This document shows positions 1-8,652 of a DNA stretch of 64,000 nucleotides, piece by piece. The stretch's first letter is position 1. Every line of letters starts with the position of its first letter. The notes below the pieces were generated by a model. That model was given only the letters and a program-made list of their open reading frames with translations, did no database searches and was not told the DNA's origin. Both the position numbers and the translations under genes were made by a program. Source of the DNA: Flavobacterium sp. RSP15 (GTDB lineage: Bacteria > Bacteroidota > Bacteroidia > Flavobacteriales > Flavobacteriaceae); contig NZ_RYDL01000003.1 in assembly GCF_003968755.1 (NCBI RefSeq), positions 285,177 to 349,176 of the forward strand. Reading direction: 5' to 3'.

Positions 1-818
1 ACTTTTTCGGTAACGATAAATCGTTTGGCACAAATACAAGCCTGGCCCGCATTGAGCATTCTGGATTGAGTGGCAACAGTCGCCGCTTTTTCAATATCGG
101 CATCATTCAAAACTATGAATGCATCCGAACCACCCAATTCCATAACCGATTTTTTGATGTATTTCCCGGCTAATGATGCTACCGAAGAACCGGCCATTTC
201 ACTTCCTGTCAAGGTAACTCCATGAACAATATCCGAAGCAATTACTGCTTCTACCTGCGGTATATCAATTGTTATTTGTTGGAAAACTCCTTCTGGAAAA
301 CCGGCTTCCAAAAAGGCATTTTCTATAGCTTTGGCACAGCCTATAACATTTGGTGCATGTTTTAAAAGAGTTACATTTCCCGCCATAATTGCAGGAGCAG
401 CATAACGCAACACCTGCCAAAAGGGATAATTCCAAGGCATAATTGCAAAAACGGCTCCCATTGGGTCGTAAACCGACATGCTTGTAAAAGGGGTGTCGTA
501 CTTTTCGTCTTTCAGCATTCTCTCAGCATTCTCGGCATAAAAATCGCAATTTCCTGCTGATTTTTCAACTTCAGAAATTCCTTCGGATAAAATTTTACCC
601 ATTTCATTAGTAATTAATAAACCCAGCTCATCCTTCTTAGCTCTCAAAATGTTAGCCAGTTTTTTCATTTTATCTCCTCTTTCCTGAAAAGACGTATTTC
701 GCCAATTTTTAAAAACTCTTTCTGACATTTCCAATTTCTGATTCAATTGTGCGTTCGTCAACACTTCATGCTCCGTGATGATTTCTCTTGAAAATGGATT
801 TATTGATTTGAATATCAT
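1..818 (-). CDS. NAD(P)-dependent aldehyde dehydrogenase, succinate-semialdehyde type (3' part outside window)
   Basis: Reading leftward from an ATG at 818, the frame stays open to the window edge, so about 272 residues are visible and the C-terminus is missing. The protein begins [13 protein letters not shown]. It carries the PWNYPFWQV cofactor-side motif, the general-base Glu in MELGGSDAF and the nucleophilic Cys in [12 protein letters not shown], so the catalytic parts are intact. The short N-terminus and the PWNYPFWQV block resemble the Sad/YneI type of succinate-semialdehyde dehydrogenase, which oxidises succinate semialdehyde to succinate. It lies at the distal end of a leftward cluster with GABA-type aminotransferases, which supports that role. 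Substrate is inferred; family membership is secure. Confidence 0.9.
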   Translation of the reverse strand, partial: MIFKSINPFSREIITEHEVLTNAQLNQKLEMSERVFKNWRNTSFQERGDKMKKLANILRAKKDELGLLITNEMGKILSEGISEVEKSAGNCDFYAENAERMLKDEKYDTPFTSMSVYDPMGAVFAIMPWNYPFWQVLRYAAPAIMAGNVTLLKHAPNVIGCAKAIENAFLEAGFPEGVFQQITIDIPQVEAVIASDIVHGVTLTGSEMAGSSVASLAGKYIKKSVMELGGSDAFIVLNDADIEKAATVATQSRMLNAGQACICAKRFIVTEK

Positions 819-870
819 AATTTTTTTTGTTTAAAATTTAATGTTGTACGCTTAAAGTTCCTTGACAGAA

Positions 871-912
871 CTCCATTGTGACTGAACACTGAATACTTCG
901 AACTGACCACTT
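871..912. repeat. Intergenic repeat containing ACTGAACACTGAA
   Basis: The spacer between two leftward genes contains the 13-mer ACTGAACACTGAA at 881-893. The same 13-mer occurs at 42060-42072 inside a methyltransferase gene. The composition looks like low-complexity tandem drift of the unit ACTGAA. No function is evident. Confidence 0.45.
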
Positions 913-914
913 TT

Positions 915-1565
915 TTAATGGTTTTCACTCAATTTCGTATTTGGATCCAAAGGCCAATACATCAAAACCGAACAATTACCGCTTCTGGGATCATCTAAAT
1001 AATCGAATAAAGGTTCCACTAAAATAAAACCACATTTAGTTTGAGCGGTAACAGTGGGGTCAATAATTTCTCCTTTAATTAATTTATCACAATATTCAGC
1101 AATAGTCATTTGATCTTTAACATTATCAAACCCAATAGGCATTCCTGCGGTCATTTGTCCTTTGGTTCCCAATGCTCTAGCTACCTCCTGACGTGCATTG
1201 TAAATTTCTCTTCCAATACCTTTTCCTTGATAATCCGGATGAACTGAAACGTCTAATCCGTATAGCCATTCCGCTTTTGGATCGTGTGTTCCCAACCATA
1301 AATTATCCGAAATTTCCAAGAAAGTATGATTTCCTTCGTGGTAATTTTGCAGCAAAGTTGTTGTTGCGGCAATAACTCTATCGCCATCTAAAACAACCAT
1401 TTGTCCTTCAGGAAAAATCTCCATGTGACGTATGTATTGTGCTTCAGTCATCAACTCTTCTTCAGACAAAGTTGGAAAAACAATTTTTTGAAGTTCAGCT
1501 TCTTGTTTGGCATATTCAGGAGTAGCTGTTCGCAAAATGTATTTACCTAAAATTTCTTTTTTCAT
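915..1565 (-). CDS. GNAT-family N-acyltransferase (paralogue 1)
   Basis: This 216-residue protein has the GNAT acetyl-CoA binding motif A at residues 108-122 (VHPDYQGKGIGREIY, a QxxGxG-type loop). It also has FPEGQ at 51-55 and the block LYGLDVSVHP. These blocks, and a downstream segment with MTIAEYCD and DPTVT, resemble the GNAT half of bifunctional GNAT/carbon-nitrogen hydrolase proteins; here the hydrolase half is absent. A clear paralogue lies at 7994-8647, with NLW, LYG, DPT and LMYxPxD shared between them. It sits among aminotransferase, aldehyde dehydrogenase and amidohydrolase genes, so an amine or amino-acid acceptor is plausible. Acceptor unknown. Confidence 0.85.
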   Translation of the reverse strand: MKKEILGKYILRTATPEYAKQEAELQKIVFPTLSEEELMTEAQYIRHMEIFPEGQMVVLDGDRVIAATTTLLQNYHEGNHTFLEISDNLWLGTHDPKAEWLYGLDVSVHPDYQGKGIGREIYNARQEVARALGTKGQMTAGMPIGFDNVKDQMTIAEYCDKLIKGEIIDPTVTAQTKCGFILVEPLFDYLDDPRSGNCSVLMYWPLDPNTKLSENH

Positions 1566-1642
1566 ATATTTATAATTAAATGATTGAAAGATTTAAAATT
1601 TGAAAGAGTAATAATATTTATGACTTTCGACTTTAAAAACAT

Positions 1643-3064
1643 CTATGACATATTTCCATAACTGATCAATTTCAATTCCATGTATTCTTTCAACCCTTCA
1701 GAACCTGATTCGTGACCGATTCCGCTACTTTTTATTCCTATGAAAGGCAATTCCGTTCCATGCGCCGCCCATTCATTGATTCCTACCATTCCAAATTCTA
1801 GGTTTTCCGCATAGAAATTAGCAGTCTTAATATGATTTGTAAACACATAAGAAGCTAAACCGAATTCGGTATCATTCGCCCATTCCAACACTTGTTCTTT
1901 AGTATCGAAAGGGATCACAATCATCAATGGTCCAAAAACCTCAGTTTGGATGAATTCTTGGGTTTGTCTGGCTTCAATCAAAGCTGGATGTACAAAAAAT
2001 CCTTTTTCCGAAATTTCACCACCAATATGAATGGTTGCTCCATCGGCTTTGGCTTTTTCAATCATTGTCACAATATGCTTTTGCTGTGTTTTATTTATTA
2101 ATGGTCCCACAAAATCAATAGCGCCACCATTAATTCCTGTTTTTAATTTCGAAATATCGTCTTTGACAATCGAAACAAATTGGCTAAAAATATTCGAATG
2201 CACATAAAAACGTTGGGGAGCCACACAAACCTGTCCGCAATTTCTTAGTTTCGCAACCAAGGATTGATGTGCAATTGCTTCCACATCTACATCTTTTTCT
2301 ATAATTACTGGTGCGTTTCCGCCTAATTCAAGCGATAATTTAGTTGCTGTTTTAGAAGCGCCATCCATTAAAATTTTTCCTACTCTAGTGCTTCCAGTAA
2401 AACTTATTTTTTTCAATAAAGGATTTTCAATCATCTCTGTTCCTGTCGAAACCGGTTCGGTATTGATTAAGTTAAAAACACCTTTAGGAATTCCTGCTTC
2501 GTGTAAAGCTTTTGCCATATTGAAACTAGACAAAGGCGTAAATTCAGAACCTCTCATGACCACGCTACATCCAGCAGCCAAAGCAGCCGCAACGGCACGA
2601 GCAGGATTATAAGCTGGAAAATTCCAAGCTGTAATTACACCAACAACTCCTAATGGCTGATAAATAACCATCGAACGTTTATCGATTCTGCTAGACGGAA
2701 TAACTCGTCCGTAACTGCGTTTTCCTTCCTCGGCAAACCACTCAAAAAGATTAGCCGAAACCAGCCATTCACCACGAGATTCGAGCATAGGTTTTCCTGT
2801 TTCCAGTGCTGTTTCCTTGGCGAAAACCTCTACATTTTCCCGCATGTAATTAGCTGCTTTTTTTAAAAATTCAGCTCTAAAATAAGGTGTCGTATTTTTC
2901 CATTCTTTAAAAGATGCATCAGCTGCAACAATTGCTTTTTTGCAATCAGCAGCATTTCCAAAAGGAACTTTATCTAAAATTTCTTCGGTTGAAGGACTTT
3001 GTACATCCCAGGTTTTGCCATCTATGGCGTCGCACCATTCTCCGTTTATATATTGTTTTCTCAT
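1643..3064 (-). CDS. NAD(P)-dependent aldehyde dehydrogenase
   Basis: This 473-residue aldehyde dehydrogenase has the full catalytic set: Asn148 in AWNFP, Glu246 in LELGGN and Cys280 in NCGQVCV. The segment usually reading KPSE, whose Lys contacts the cofactor ribose, reads RGSE (171-174), a small departure that may affect NAD/NADP preference. Its ATG overlaps the stop of the upstream aminotransferase by 4 bp, so the two are probably translationally coupled and the dehydrogenase likely oxidises the aldehyde made by that transaminase. A succinate-semialdehyde-type substrate is likely, but other omega-oxo acids are possible. Confidence 0.92.
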   Translation of the reverse strand: MRKQYINGEWCDAIDGKTWDVQSPSTEEILDKVPFGNAADCKKAIVAADASFKEWKNTTPYFRAEFLKKAANYMRENVEVFAKETALETGKPMLESRGEWLVSANLFEWFAEEGKRSYGRVIPSSRIDKRSMVIYQPLGVVGVITAWNFPAYNPARAVAAALAAGCSVVMRGSEFTPLSSFNMAKALHEAGIPKGVFNLINTEPVSTGTEMIENPLLKKISFTGSTRVGKILMDGASKTATKLSLELGGNAPVIIEKDVDVEAIAHQSLVAKLRNCGQVCVAPQRFYVHSNIFSQFVSIVKDDISKLKTGINGGAIDFVGPLINKTQQKHIVTMIEKAKADGATIHIGGEISEKGFFVHPALIEARQTQEFIQTEVFGPLMIVIPFDTKEQVLEWANDTEFGLASYVFTNHIKTANFYAENLEFGMVGINEWAAHGTELPFIGIKSSGIGHESGSEGLKEYMELKLISYGNMS

Positions 3065-4362
3065 GACAGTATTTCTTTTATTGTTTCTTCTAAAATTGAC
3101 AAGCCTTTTTCTAAAATTTCATCTTCTATAAATAAAGGACTTAATATTCTGATACAGTTTCCGTAAGCTCCAGAAGTGATTATAATCAATCCTTTCTCTA
3201 AACATTTATCCACAATTGCTTTCGTAGAAACACCATCAGACATTCCTGTTGTTGGATTCGAAAATTCGATGGCCAACATTGCTCCTAAGCCACGAACGTC
3301 AGTAATGTTTTTTGGATACAAAGTCTGCCATTGAATGAATTTTTCTAGCACTAGCTTACCTACTTTTTCACCAGCGGCATTGATATTGTTTTTTTGCATG
3401 TAATTGATGCTCGCCAATGACGCCACACAACTCAATGGATTTCCCAAATACGTTCCTCCGATAAGTCCCGGTTTAACGGCATCCATAATTTCTTGTTTAC
3501 CTATAACAGCACCAATTGGCATTCCGCCACCCATAGATTTAGCCCAAGTTGACAAATCTGGAATTACACCATAATGCTCATAAGATGCCCATTTTCCGGT
3601 ACGACCAAAACCAGATTGCACCTCATCAAAAATCAATAAAATGTTGTTCTCAGTGCAGAATTTACGCAAATACTGCACGTATTTTTTAGATGCAACAGTA
3701 AAACCACCCTCACCTTGTACTAATTCCAAAATGATTGCAGCGGTTTGACTCACTGAAACGGTTGTTGAAAAAGTTTTATGCAACTTCATAATCATCAAAT
3801 CATCGAATTCAGCTTTCGACATTCTTTTATTCATCGAAGGTTTGTAATACGGATATTCCAAACGATATACTTCAGAAGCATAAGGTCCCGCACCTTCTTT
3901 ATATTTTACATTTGAAGTTAAAGTCATCGCCATCATTGTACGTCCATGAAAAGAACCATCATAACATATAATCCCCGCTTTTCCGGTTACTGCACGAGCA
4001 ATTTTGATCGCATTTTCTACTGATTCTGCACCGGATAAAGTCAACATTGCTTTTGTAGCTTCCCCGTGTGGCAATATCTCACATAACTTCTCGGTTAAGT
4101 CTAAATATTGCTCATAAACAGAAACATTAAATGAGGCATGAATGAATTTTTCGGCTTGTTTTTGAATCGCATCAATAATTTCAGGAACACCGTGACCGGC
4201 ATTATTTACACCAATTCCTCCTGCGAAATCAATTAATTCTCTACCATCGGCATCAATGATTATGGCACCTTTAGCCGATTGAATGCTCGATGGATTAAAA
4301 ATTCCTAAAGCGTTTGGAACACTTTTCTTTCTTCTTTCGTATAATTTGTCTGTATTATTCAT
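3061..4362 (-). CDS. Class III PLP-dependent aminotransferase (GABA/omega-amino acid type)
   Basis: At 433 residues this has the usual length for the GabT/ornithine aminotransferase class. Visible motifs are the PLP phosphate-binding SGAESVENAIK (110-120), the SFHGRT block, Asp246 in FDEVQSGFGRTG and the Schiff-base Lys275 in TWAKSMGGG. It overlaps the downstream aldehyde dehydrogenase by 4 bp and the upstream Lrp/AsnC gene by 4 bp, forming a tight three-gene unit. The expected reaction moves the terminal amino group of an omega-amino acid to 2-oxoglutarate or pyruvate, giving a semialdehyde. GABA, 5-aminovalerate or beta-alanine would fit. Exact substrate is inferred. Confidence 0.92.
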   Translation of the reverse strand: MNNTDKLYERRKKSVPNALGIFNPSSIQSAKGAIIIDADGRELIDFAGGIGVNNAGHGVPEIIDAIQKQAEKFIHASFNVSVYEQYLDLTEKLCEILPHGEATKAMLTLSGAESVENAIKIARAVTGKAGIICYDGSFHGRTMMAMTLTSNVKYKEGAGPYASEVYRLEYPYYKPSMNKRMSKAEFDDLMIMKLHKTFSTTVSVSQTAAIILELVQGEGGFTVASKKYVQYLRKFCTENNILLIFDEVQSGFGRTGKWASYEHYGVIPDLSTWAKSMGGGMPIGAVIGKQEIMDAVKPGLIGGTYLGNPLSCVASLASINYMQKNNINAAGEKVGKLVLEKFIQWQTLYPKNITDVRGLGAMLAIEFSNPTTGMSDGVSTKAIVDKCLEKGLIIITSGAYGNCIRILSPLFIEDEILEKGLSILEETIKEILS

Positions 4363-4844
4363 TTTGCTTGCTTGCTTGATAATTTTGCTAATTCTAAATC
4401 GGGTTGCGCGAATTTGTAAATTTTCATATACATATTTGTTTTGGTGTCAAAAACACCTTCCATTGAATGAATTTTATCGCCTAATAATTCATTCAAATGC
4501 TCCATATCCCGACACATAATATTAGCTTCAATATCATAATCCCCTGAAACAGAGGCCAAAAAACTAATCTCAGGCAACTTTCCTAATTCCTCAAAAATGG
4601 TTTTCATATATGATTTTGGTTTAACGGAAATCAAAACACTTGCATAAGCATTAAAACCAATTTTGTTAGGATCAACCCTTCCTATAATTTGCAAAGTCCC
4701 ATCTTCAATCAAGTTAATATAACGGTGTCTAATGGTACTTACTGCCACATTAATTTCTTTAGAAATTTCAGTAAACGACATTCTCCCGTCTTTTTGAAGC
4801 AGCTTCAATATTTGGTAATCTAATTCATCATCTAATACACTCAT
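4359..4844 (-). CDS. Lrp/AsnC-family transcriptional regulator
   Basis: The 161-residue protein starts with an AsnC-type helix-turn-helix (about residues 5-60; LDYQILKLLQKDGRMSF, then TVRHRY-like recognition helix written STIRHRY). A RAM-type ligand-binding sensor domain follows (about 65-150). Family members form octamers that bind amino acids and control amino-acid metabolism. Its stop overlaps the start of the aminotransferase, so it is the first gene of a three-gene unit and is a good candidate local regulator responding to the substrate amino acid. Ligand unknown. Confidence 0.92.
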   Translation of the reverse strand: MSVLDDELDYQILKLLQKDGRMSFTEISKEINVAVSTIRHRYINLIEDGTLQIIGRVDPNKIGFNAYASVLISVKPKSYMKTIFEELGKLPEISFLASVSGDYDIEANIMCRDMEHLNELLGDKIHSMEGVFDTKTNMYMKIYKFAQPDLELAKLSSKQAK

Positions 4845-4856
4845 CGTTTGTAGTTT

Positions 4857-4898
4857 TTCCTCACCCCAACTCTCTCCAAAGTAGAGGGAACCGAGTCT
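4857..4898. repeat. Dispersed C-rich/G-rich palindromic repeat, intergenic copy
   Basis: The spacer between the amidohydrolase and the Lrp gene contains CTCACCCCAACTCTC followed by AAAGTAGAGGGAACCGA, an imperfect palindrome. It aligns with the copy at 24848-24887, which lies in frame inside bshC. A looser relative is at 39701-39722. Confidence 0.6.
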
Positions 4899-4910
4899 GA
4901 GAAAGTTGTT

Positions 4911-6491
4911 TTATATTTTTTTATATTTTAATTCTCCATTTACCCATGTTTCATTGACTTCAACGGTAGAAACATCGTCTAATTTAAACGGGTTTTTACT
5001 CAGTATAATAAAATCAGCATGTTTCCCTACAGAAAGACTTCCTTTTATATTTTCTAAATGATCCGCAATCGCACTTCCTACAGTATAGGCATGCAATGCT
5101 TGCTCAAAAGTTATTTTCTGGCTTTCGCCAATGACAAAGCCATCCATCGCTTTTCGGGTAACCGCCGTTTCCATATTGAGCCAAGGATTTATTTCTTTCA
5201 CCACAGGACCATCGGTCGATAAGGCCAAGTTAATTCCATTATCTAAAACCGTTTTACACGGATATACTACATCCAATAATGCATCCGGCAAAGTACTTTT
5301 GAAATTATTTGCCAATTCGTAAATGAAGATGGGCTGCATCGCTGCAGTCATTTTCATATTTTTAAAATCTTTTATATTTTCATTTGATAAAAATCCAACA
5401 TGCTCAATTCGGTGACGTAAACTAGGGTTGATTTTGAATAAATCTCGATACACTTTCAAAGTCAAATCAACCGCCTGATGACCAATGGCATGAGTTGCAA
5501 CAGAAAATCCTTTATCAACAGCTTCTTTGGCCGTTTCGAAAAACTTGTCATAATCCAATCTCAAAACGCCTTTATATCCTTCGGTATTTTTGTAAGGAAC
5601 ATTCAAGGCAGCTGTAGCAGAACTCAAACCTCCATCAGAGAAAAACTTTACCGTTTTTATTTGCAAGAATTCCGATTCATATAATTCCGGTAAAACCTGA
5701 ATTTCGTCACTACCATCCGGAATTCTAAGCGGAAAAACATTCATTCTCACTTTCAACAATCCTTCTTGGTCCAATTTAATGTAAGCCGCCAATAATTCTT
5801 CATTTGCAGCCGGATCCGTCGCACTAGTAATTCCTAAACTCAACAAATACTTATGCCCTTCCAGAATCATGTTTTTATATTCGTCGAAAGTAAAGGCTGG
5901 AATGTTATTCATGATTAATCCCAAAGCTCTTTCAGTAAAAATACCTTGCAGACTTCCATCTTTATTTTTGCGAATTTCTCCTCCAAAAGGAATTTCCGTA
6001 GCTTCATCAACTTCTGAAATTGCCATGGCTATTGAATTGGCAATTCCAATGTGAGCACAAGTTCTAATTATAAAAACAGGTCGGTCAGAAATAATTTCGT
6101 CCAAATCTTCTTTGGTCGGCAATCGTTTTTCTTCGAGAATCATTTCATTGATTCCACGAGCCATAATCCATTCGGAACTTGGGTTTTTCTCAGCAAATTC
6201 TTTTAACAATCTTTTGAATTCCACTATAGATTTCACAGCCCGAACATCTAACATATACGTTCTAAGATGCCCAATTTTCCAAACATGAATATGTGCATCA
6301 TTCAATCCCGGAACAATCGTTTGTCCGCTAAAATCAAATTCATTGGAAAAAGAACCAAATTGATTTCGCAATTCAGTTACACTTCCAGTGGCTTCAATAT
6401 GGCCAAAATTATTAATTACCATGGAATCTGCTTTTGGAAAAGCAGCATCCATTGTAATAATATTGGCATTATATATCAGTTTAAAAGTCAT
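4911..6491 (-). CDS. Amidohydrolase family 3 protein (YtcJ-like)
   Basis: This 526-residue metal-dependent amidohydrolase has the HxH metal motif in GLNDAHIHVWK near residue 70. It also has THAIGHQAVD and RIEHVGF with further metal or substrate His residues, and the late Asp in LSTDGPV. The arrangement matches the YtcJ-like/amidohydrolase-3 group, which hydrolyses N-acyl or cyclic amide bonds. No signal peptide is seen, so it should be cytoplasmic. Its position between two aminotransferase genes, with two GNAT genes in the same cluster, suggests that it removes an acyl group from, or opens, the compound feeding the transaminases. Substrate is not predictable from sequence. Confidence 0.88.
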   Translation of the reverse strand: MTFKLIYNANIITMDAAFPKADSMVINNFGHIEATGSVTELRNQFGSFSNEFDFSGQTIVPGLNDAHIHVWKIGHLRTYMLDVRAVKSIVEFKRLLKEFAEKNPSSEWIMARGINEMILEEKRLPTKEDLDEIISDRPVFIIRTCAHIGIANSIAMAISEVDEATEIPFGGEIRKNKDGSLQGIFTERALGLIMNNIPAFTFDEYKNMILEGHKYLLSLGITSATDPAANEELLAAYIKLDQEGLLKVRMNVFPLRIPDGSDEIQVLPELYESEFLQIKTVKFFSDGGLSSATAALNVPYKNTEGYKGVLRLDYDKFFETAKEAVDKGFSVATHAIGHQAVDLTLKVYRDLFKINPSLRHRIEHVGFLSNENIKDFKNMKMTAAMQPIFIYELANNFKSTLPDALLDVVYPCKTVLDNGINLALSTDGPVVKEINPWLNMETAVTRKAMDGFVIGESQKITFEQALHAYTVGSAIADHLENIKGSLSVGKHADFIILSKNPFKLDDVSTVEVNETWVNGELKYKKI

Positions 6492-6561
6492 AAAGTCTAT
6501 TATTATAAAGTCTAATATCGAACTAGTCTTATGACTTTCGACTTTGAGACTTGCGTCTAAA

Positions 6562-7908
6562 TTATTTTCTTTCGTTCAACACTTCTTGGATAGCATTTTC
6601 AATTACATCCAATCCTTCGTTCAATTGCTCATCAGTGATTACAATTGGTGGCAAGAAACGAATACAGTTCGTGTACAATCCTGCTCGAATTAATATTAAT
6701 CCGTTAGCTACTGATTTTTTAATGACGGCCATGGCCATATCCATATCCGGTTCTTTGGTTTTTCTATCTTTTACAAATTCAACTACGAGCATGGCGCCCA
6801 AACCACGAACATCTCCGATACAAGGAAATTTTTCTTTCATGACTTCTAATCGCGTTCTGATGATCTCTCCCACATGAACTGATTTTGCCAAAAATTCTGG
6901 TGTGTTTATTTGTTTTACCGTTTCAAGAGCAGCAACCACAGCAATTGGACTTCCGGAATACGTTCCTCCCACACCACCTAAATGAGGAGCATCCATCATT
7001 TCTGCTTTTCCCGTTACTGCACTGATTGGCAATCCGGAACCTATAGATTTTGCCATTGTCACCATATCAGGAACTACTTCGCTGTGCTCGATAGAAAGGA
7101 ATTTCCCTGTTCTTCCAGCTCCGGACTGAACCTCATCAGCAATAAAAACAATGCCATGTTCATCACAAACTTTTCTGATCTTTTCTAAGAAACGTTTTGG
7201 CACAGGAATAAAACCCCCTTCGCCTTGAACCGGTTCGATAATAATAGCTGCAACCGAAGAGGGATCTACGTGTGAAATTAAATTCTGGTCGAAACGCTCG
7301 ATGCAAAAATCGATGTATTCTTCTTCAGTGAAGTTATCCGGTTTACGGTACACATTTGGAGAATGAAACCGATAGATATCTTGTGAATAACTACCAAATC
7401 CTCTTTTGAACAAAGCATATTTACTGGTCAAACTTAAGGTAAGTAATGTTCTCCCATGATATGCCCCTTCAAAGCAAATAACAGCTGGTCGCTTCGTATA
7501 ATATCGTGCAATTTGGACTGCATTTTCTACTGCTTCAGATCCTGAACAAGCTAATAAGGTTTTTTTAGGAAAATCTCCTGGTGTAATTTTATTAAGTAAT
7601 TCTGCAAATTCTAAATACGGTTCGAATGTAGTGACTAGCGCTCCGGTATGAAGGTATTTATCCATTTGATCTTTTATGGCATCAACAACTGCTTTTGGTC
7701 GGTGTCCCAAATTTACCATCCCAATTCCTCCTGCAAAATCTATTAATTGATTTCCATCTACATCCCACACCAAAGCACCTTCCGCTTTTTCAACAACGAC
7801 CTCAGTAGATTTTCCCAAACCAGCAGGCAAAGCAGCAGCTCTTCTTGCTAACATTTCTCTACTTTTTGGCCCAGGTATTTCTGATACTTTTTTAATTTGA
7901 GTTCCCAT
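6562..7908 (-). CDS. Class III PLP-dependent aminotransferase, GabT-like
   Basis: The 448-residue protein opens with PGPKSREMLARR, a start common in 4-aminobutyrate aminotransferases. It carries SGSEAVENAVQIAR, AYHGRT, IEPVQGEGGF, the PLP-contacting Asp in ADEVQSGAGRTGK and the Lys in MAKSIGSGLP. It is a clear paralogue of the enzyme at 3061-4362 but belongs to a different subgroup, so the cluster appears to handle more than one amine or two successive amino groups. It lies 70 bp from the amidohydrolase in the same direction. GABA to succinate semialdehyde is the best guess. Confidence 0.92.
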   Translation of the reverse strand: MGTQIKKVSEIPGPKSREMLARRAAALPAGLGKSTEVVVEKAEGALVWDVDGNQLIDFAGGIGMVNLGHRPKAVVDAIKDQMDKYLHTGALVTTFEPYLEFAELLNKITPGDFPKKTLLACSGSEAVENAVQIARYYTKRPAVICFEGAYHGRTLLTLSLTSKYALFKRGFGSYSQDIYRFHSPNVYRKPDNFTEEEYIDFCIERFDQNLISHVDPSSVAAIIIEPVQGEGGFIPVPKRFLEKIRKVCDEHGIVFIADEVQSGAGRTGKFLSIEHSEVVPDMVTMAKSIGSGLPISAVTGKAEMMDAPHLGGVGGTYSGSPIAVVAALETVKQINTPEFLAKSVHVGEIIRTRLEVMKEKFPCIGDVRGLGAMLVVEFVKDRKTKEPDMDMAMAVIKKSVANGLILIRAGLYTNCIRFLPPIVITDEQLNEGLDVIENAIQEVLNERK

Positions 7909-7993
7909 TTTTTTTAATTTTTAAAGGCAAAAGGCATTCGCCGATAGCCATTCATTCTTATTGATTAGTTTATTTTTGTTTTTTGGCGCAGGC

Positions 7994-8647
7994 CTAAATA
8001 CTATAATTTTCGTCTACCGGAAGGTACATTAACATGCTTGCATATCCACAATCCGGATCATTAATATAGTTATACAAAGGTCGTATCCATCTAAATCCCG
8101 CTTTCCTTTGAGGGGTGATTGTAGGATCTGTATATTTATTAATTTGCAAAGCCAAACAATAGTCTTCAATAGTCATTTTATCTTTAAATCTTCCGTAACC
8201 AATGGTCATTCCGGCAATAATTTGCCCTTTTAACCCAAGGGTTTTACAGATTTCGGTTCGGGCTTTGTACATTTCTGTCGAAAGACCCAAACCTCGATAT
8301 TCTGGCAAAATCCCCATATCGATTCCGTACAACCAATCGCCACGAGCAATTTGAACATTGGTAATCCATAAATTATCGGTTTCCTCCAGAAAAGTACTGT
8401 CATGTTCCGGAAAATCACATCTGAAGGCACTTGCAGAACCTACTAACTTCCCTTCTTTTTCAACTACTAATTGCCCTTCCGGGAAAACCTTAATATGATT
8501 TGCAAAATGATTTCTATTCATAATCTCTGATTCATGTAGTGAGGGATAACACTGCAACTGAACATATTCCATATGATCCGCATCAGACGGAACAGCATTC
8601 CTGATGAAAAACTGATTGTGTAATATGTTTTTATAAATCATAGGCAA
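7994..8647 (-). CDS. GNAT-family N-acyltransferase (paralogue 2)
   Basis: This 217-residue GNAT protein shares its architecture with the one at 915-1565: FPEGQ, STFLEETDNLW, WLYGIDM, motif A as LPEYRGLGLSTEMY, then MTIEDYC, DPTIT and LMYLPVD near the C-terminus. The same blocks occur in the acetyltransferase half of GNAT/nitrilase fusion proteins. It ends just downstream of the NhaC-type transporter gene (5 bp gap) and is probably co-transcribed with it. The acceptor is unknown; its place between a transporter and an aminotransferase suggests modification of an imported amine or amino acid. Confidence 0.85.
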   Translation of the reverse strand: MPMIYKNILHNQFFIRNAVPSDADHMEYVQLQCYPSLHESEIMNRNHFANHIKVFPEGQLVVEKEGKLVGSASAFRCDFPEHDSTFLEETDNLWITNVQIARGDWLYGIDMGILPEYRGLGLSTEMYKARTEICKTLGLKGQIIAGMTIGYGRFKDKMTIEDYCLALQINKYTDPTITPQRKAGFRWIRPLYNYINDPDCGYASMLMYLPVDENYSI

Positions 8648-8652
8648 AAAGT

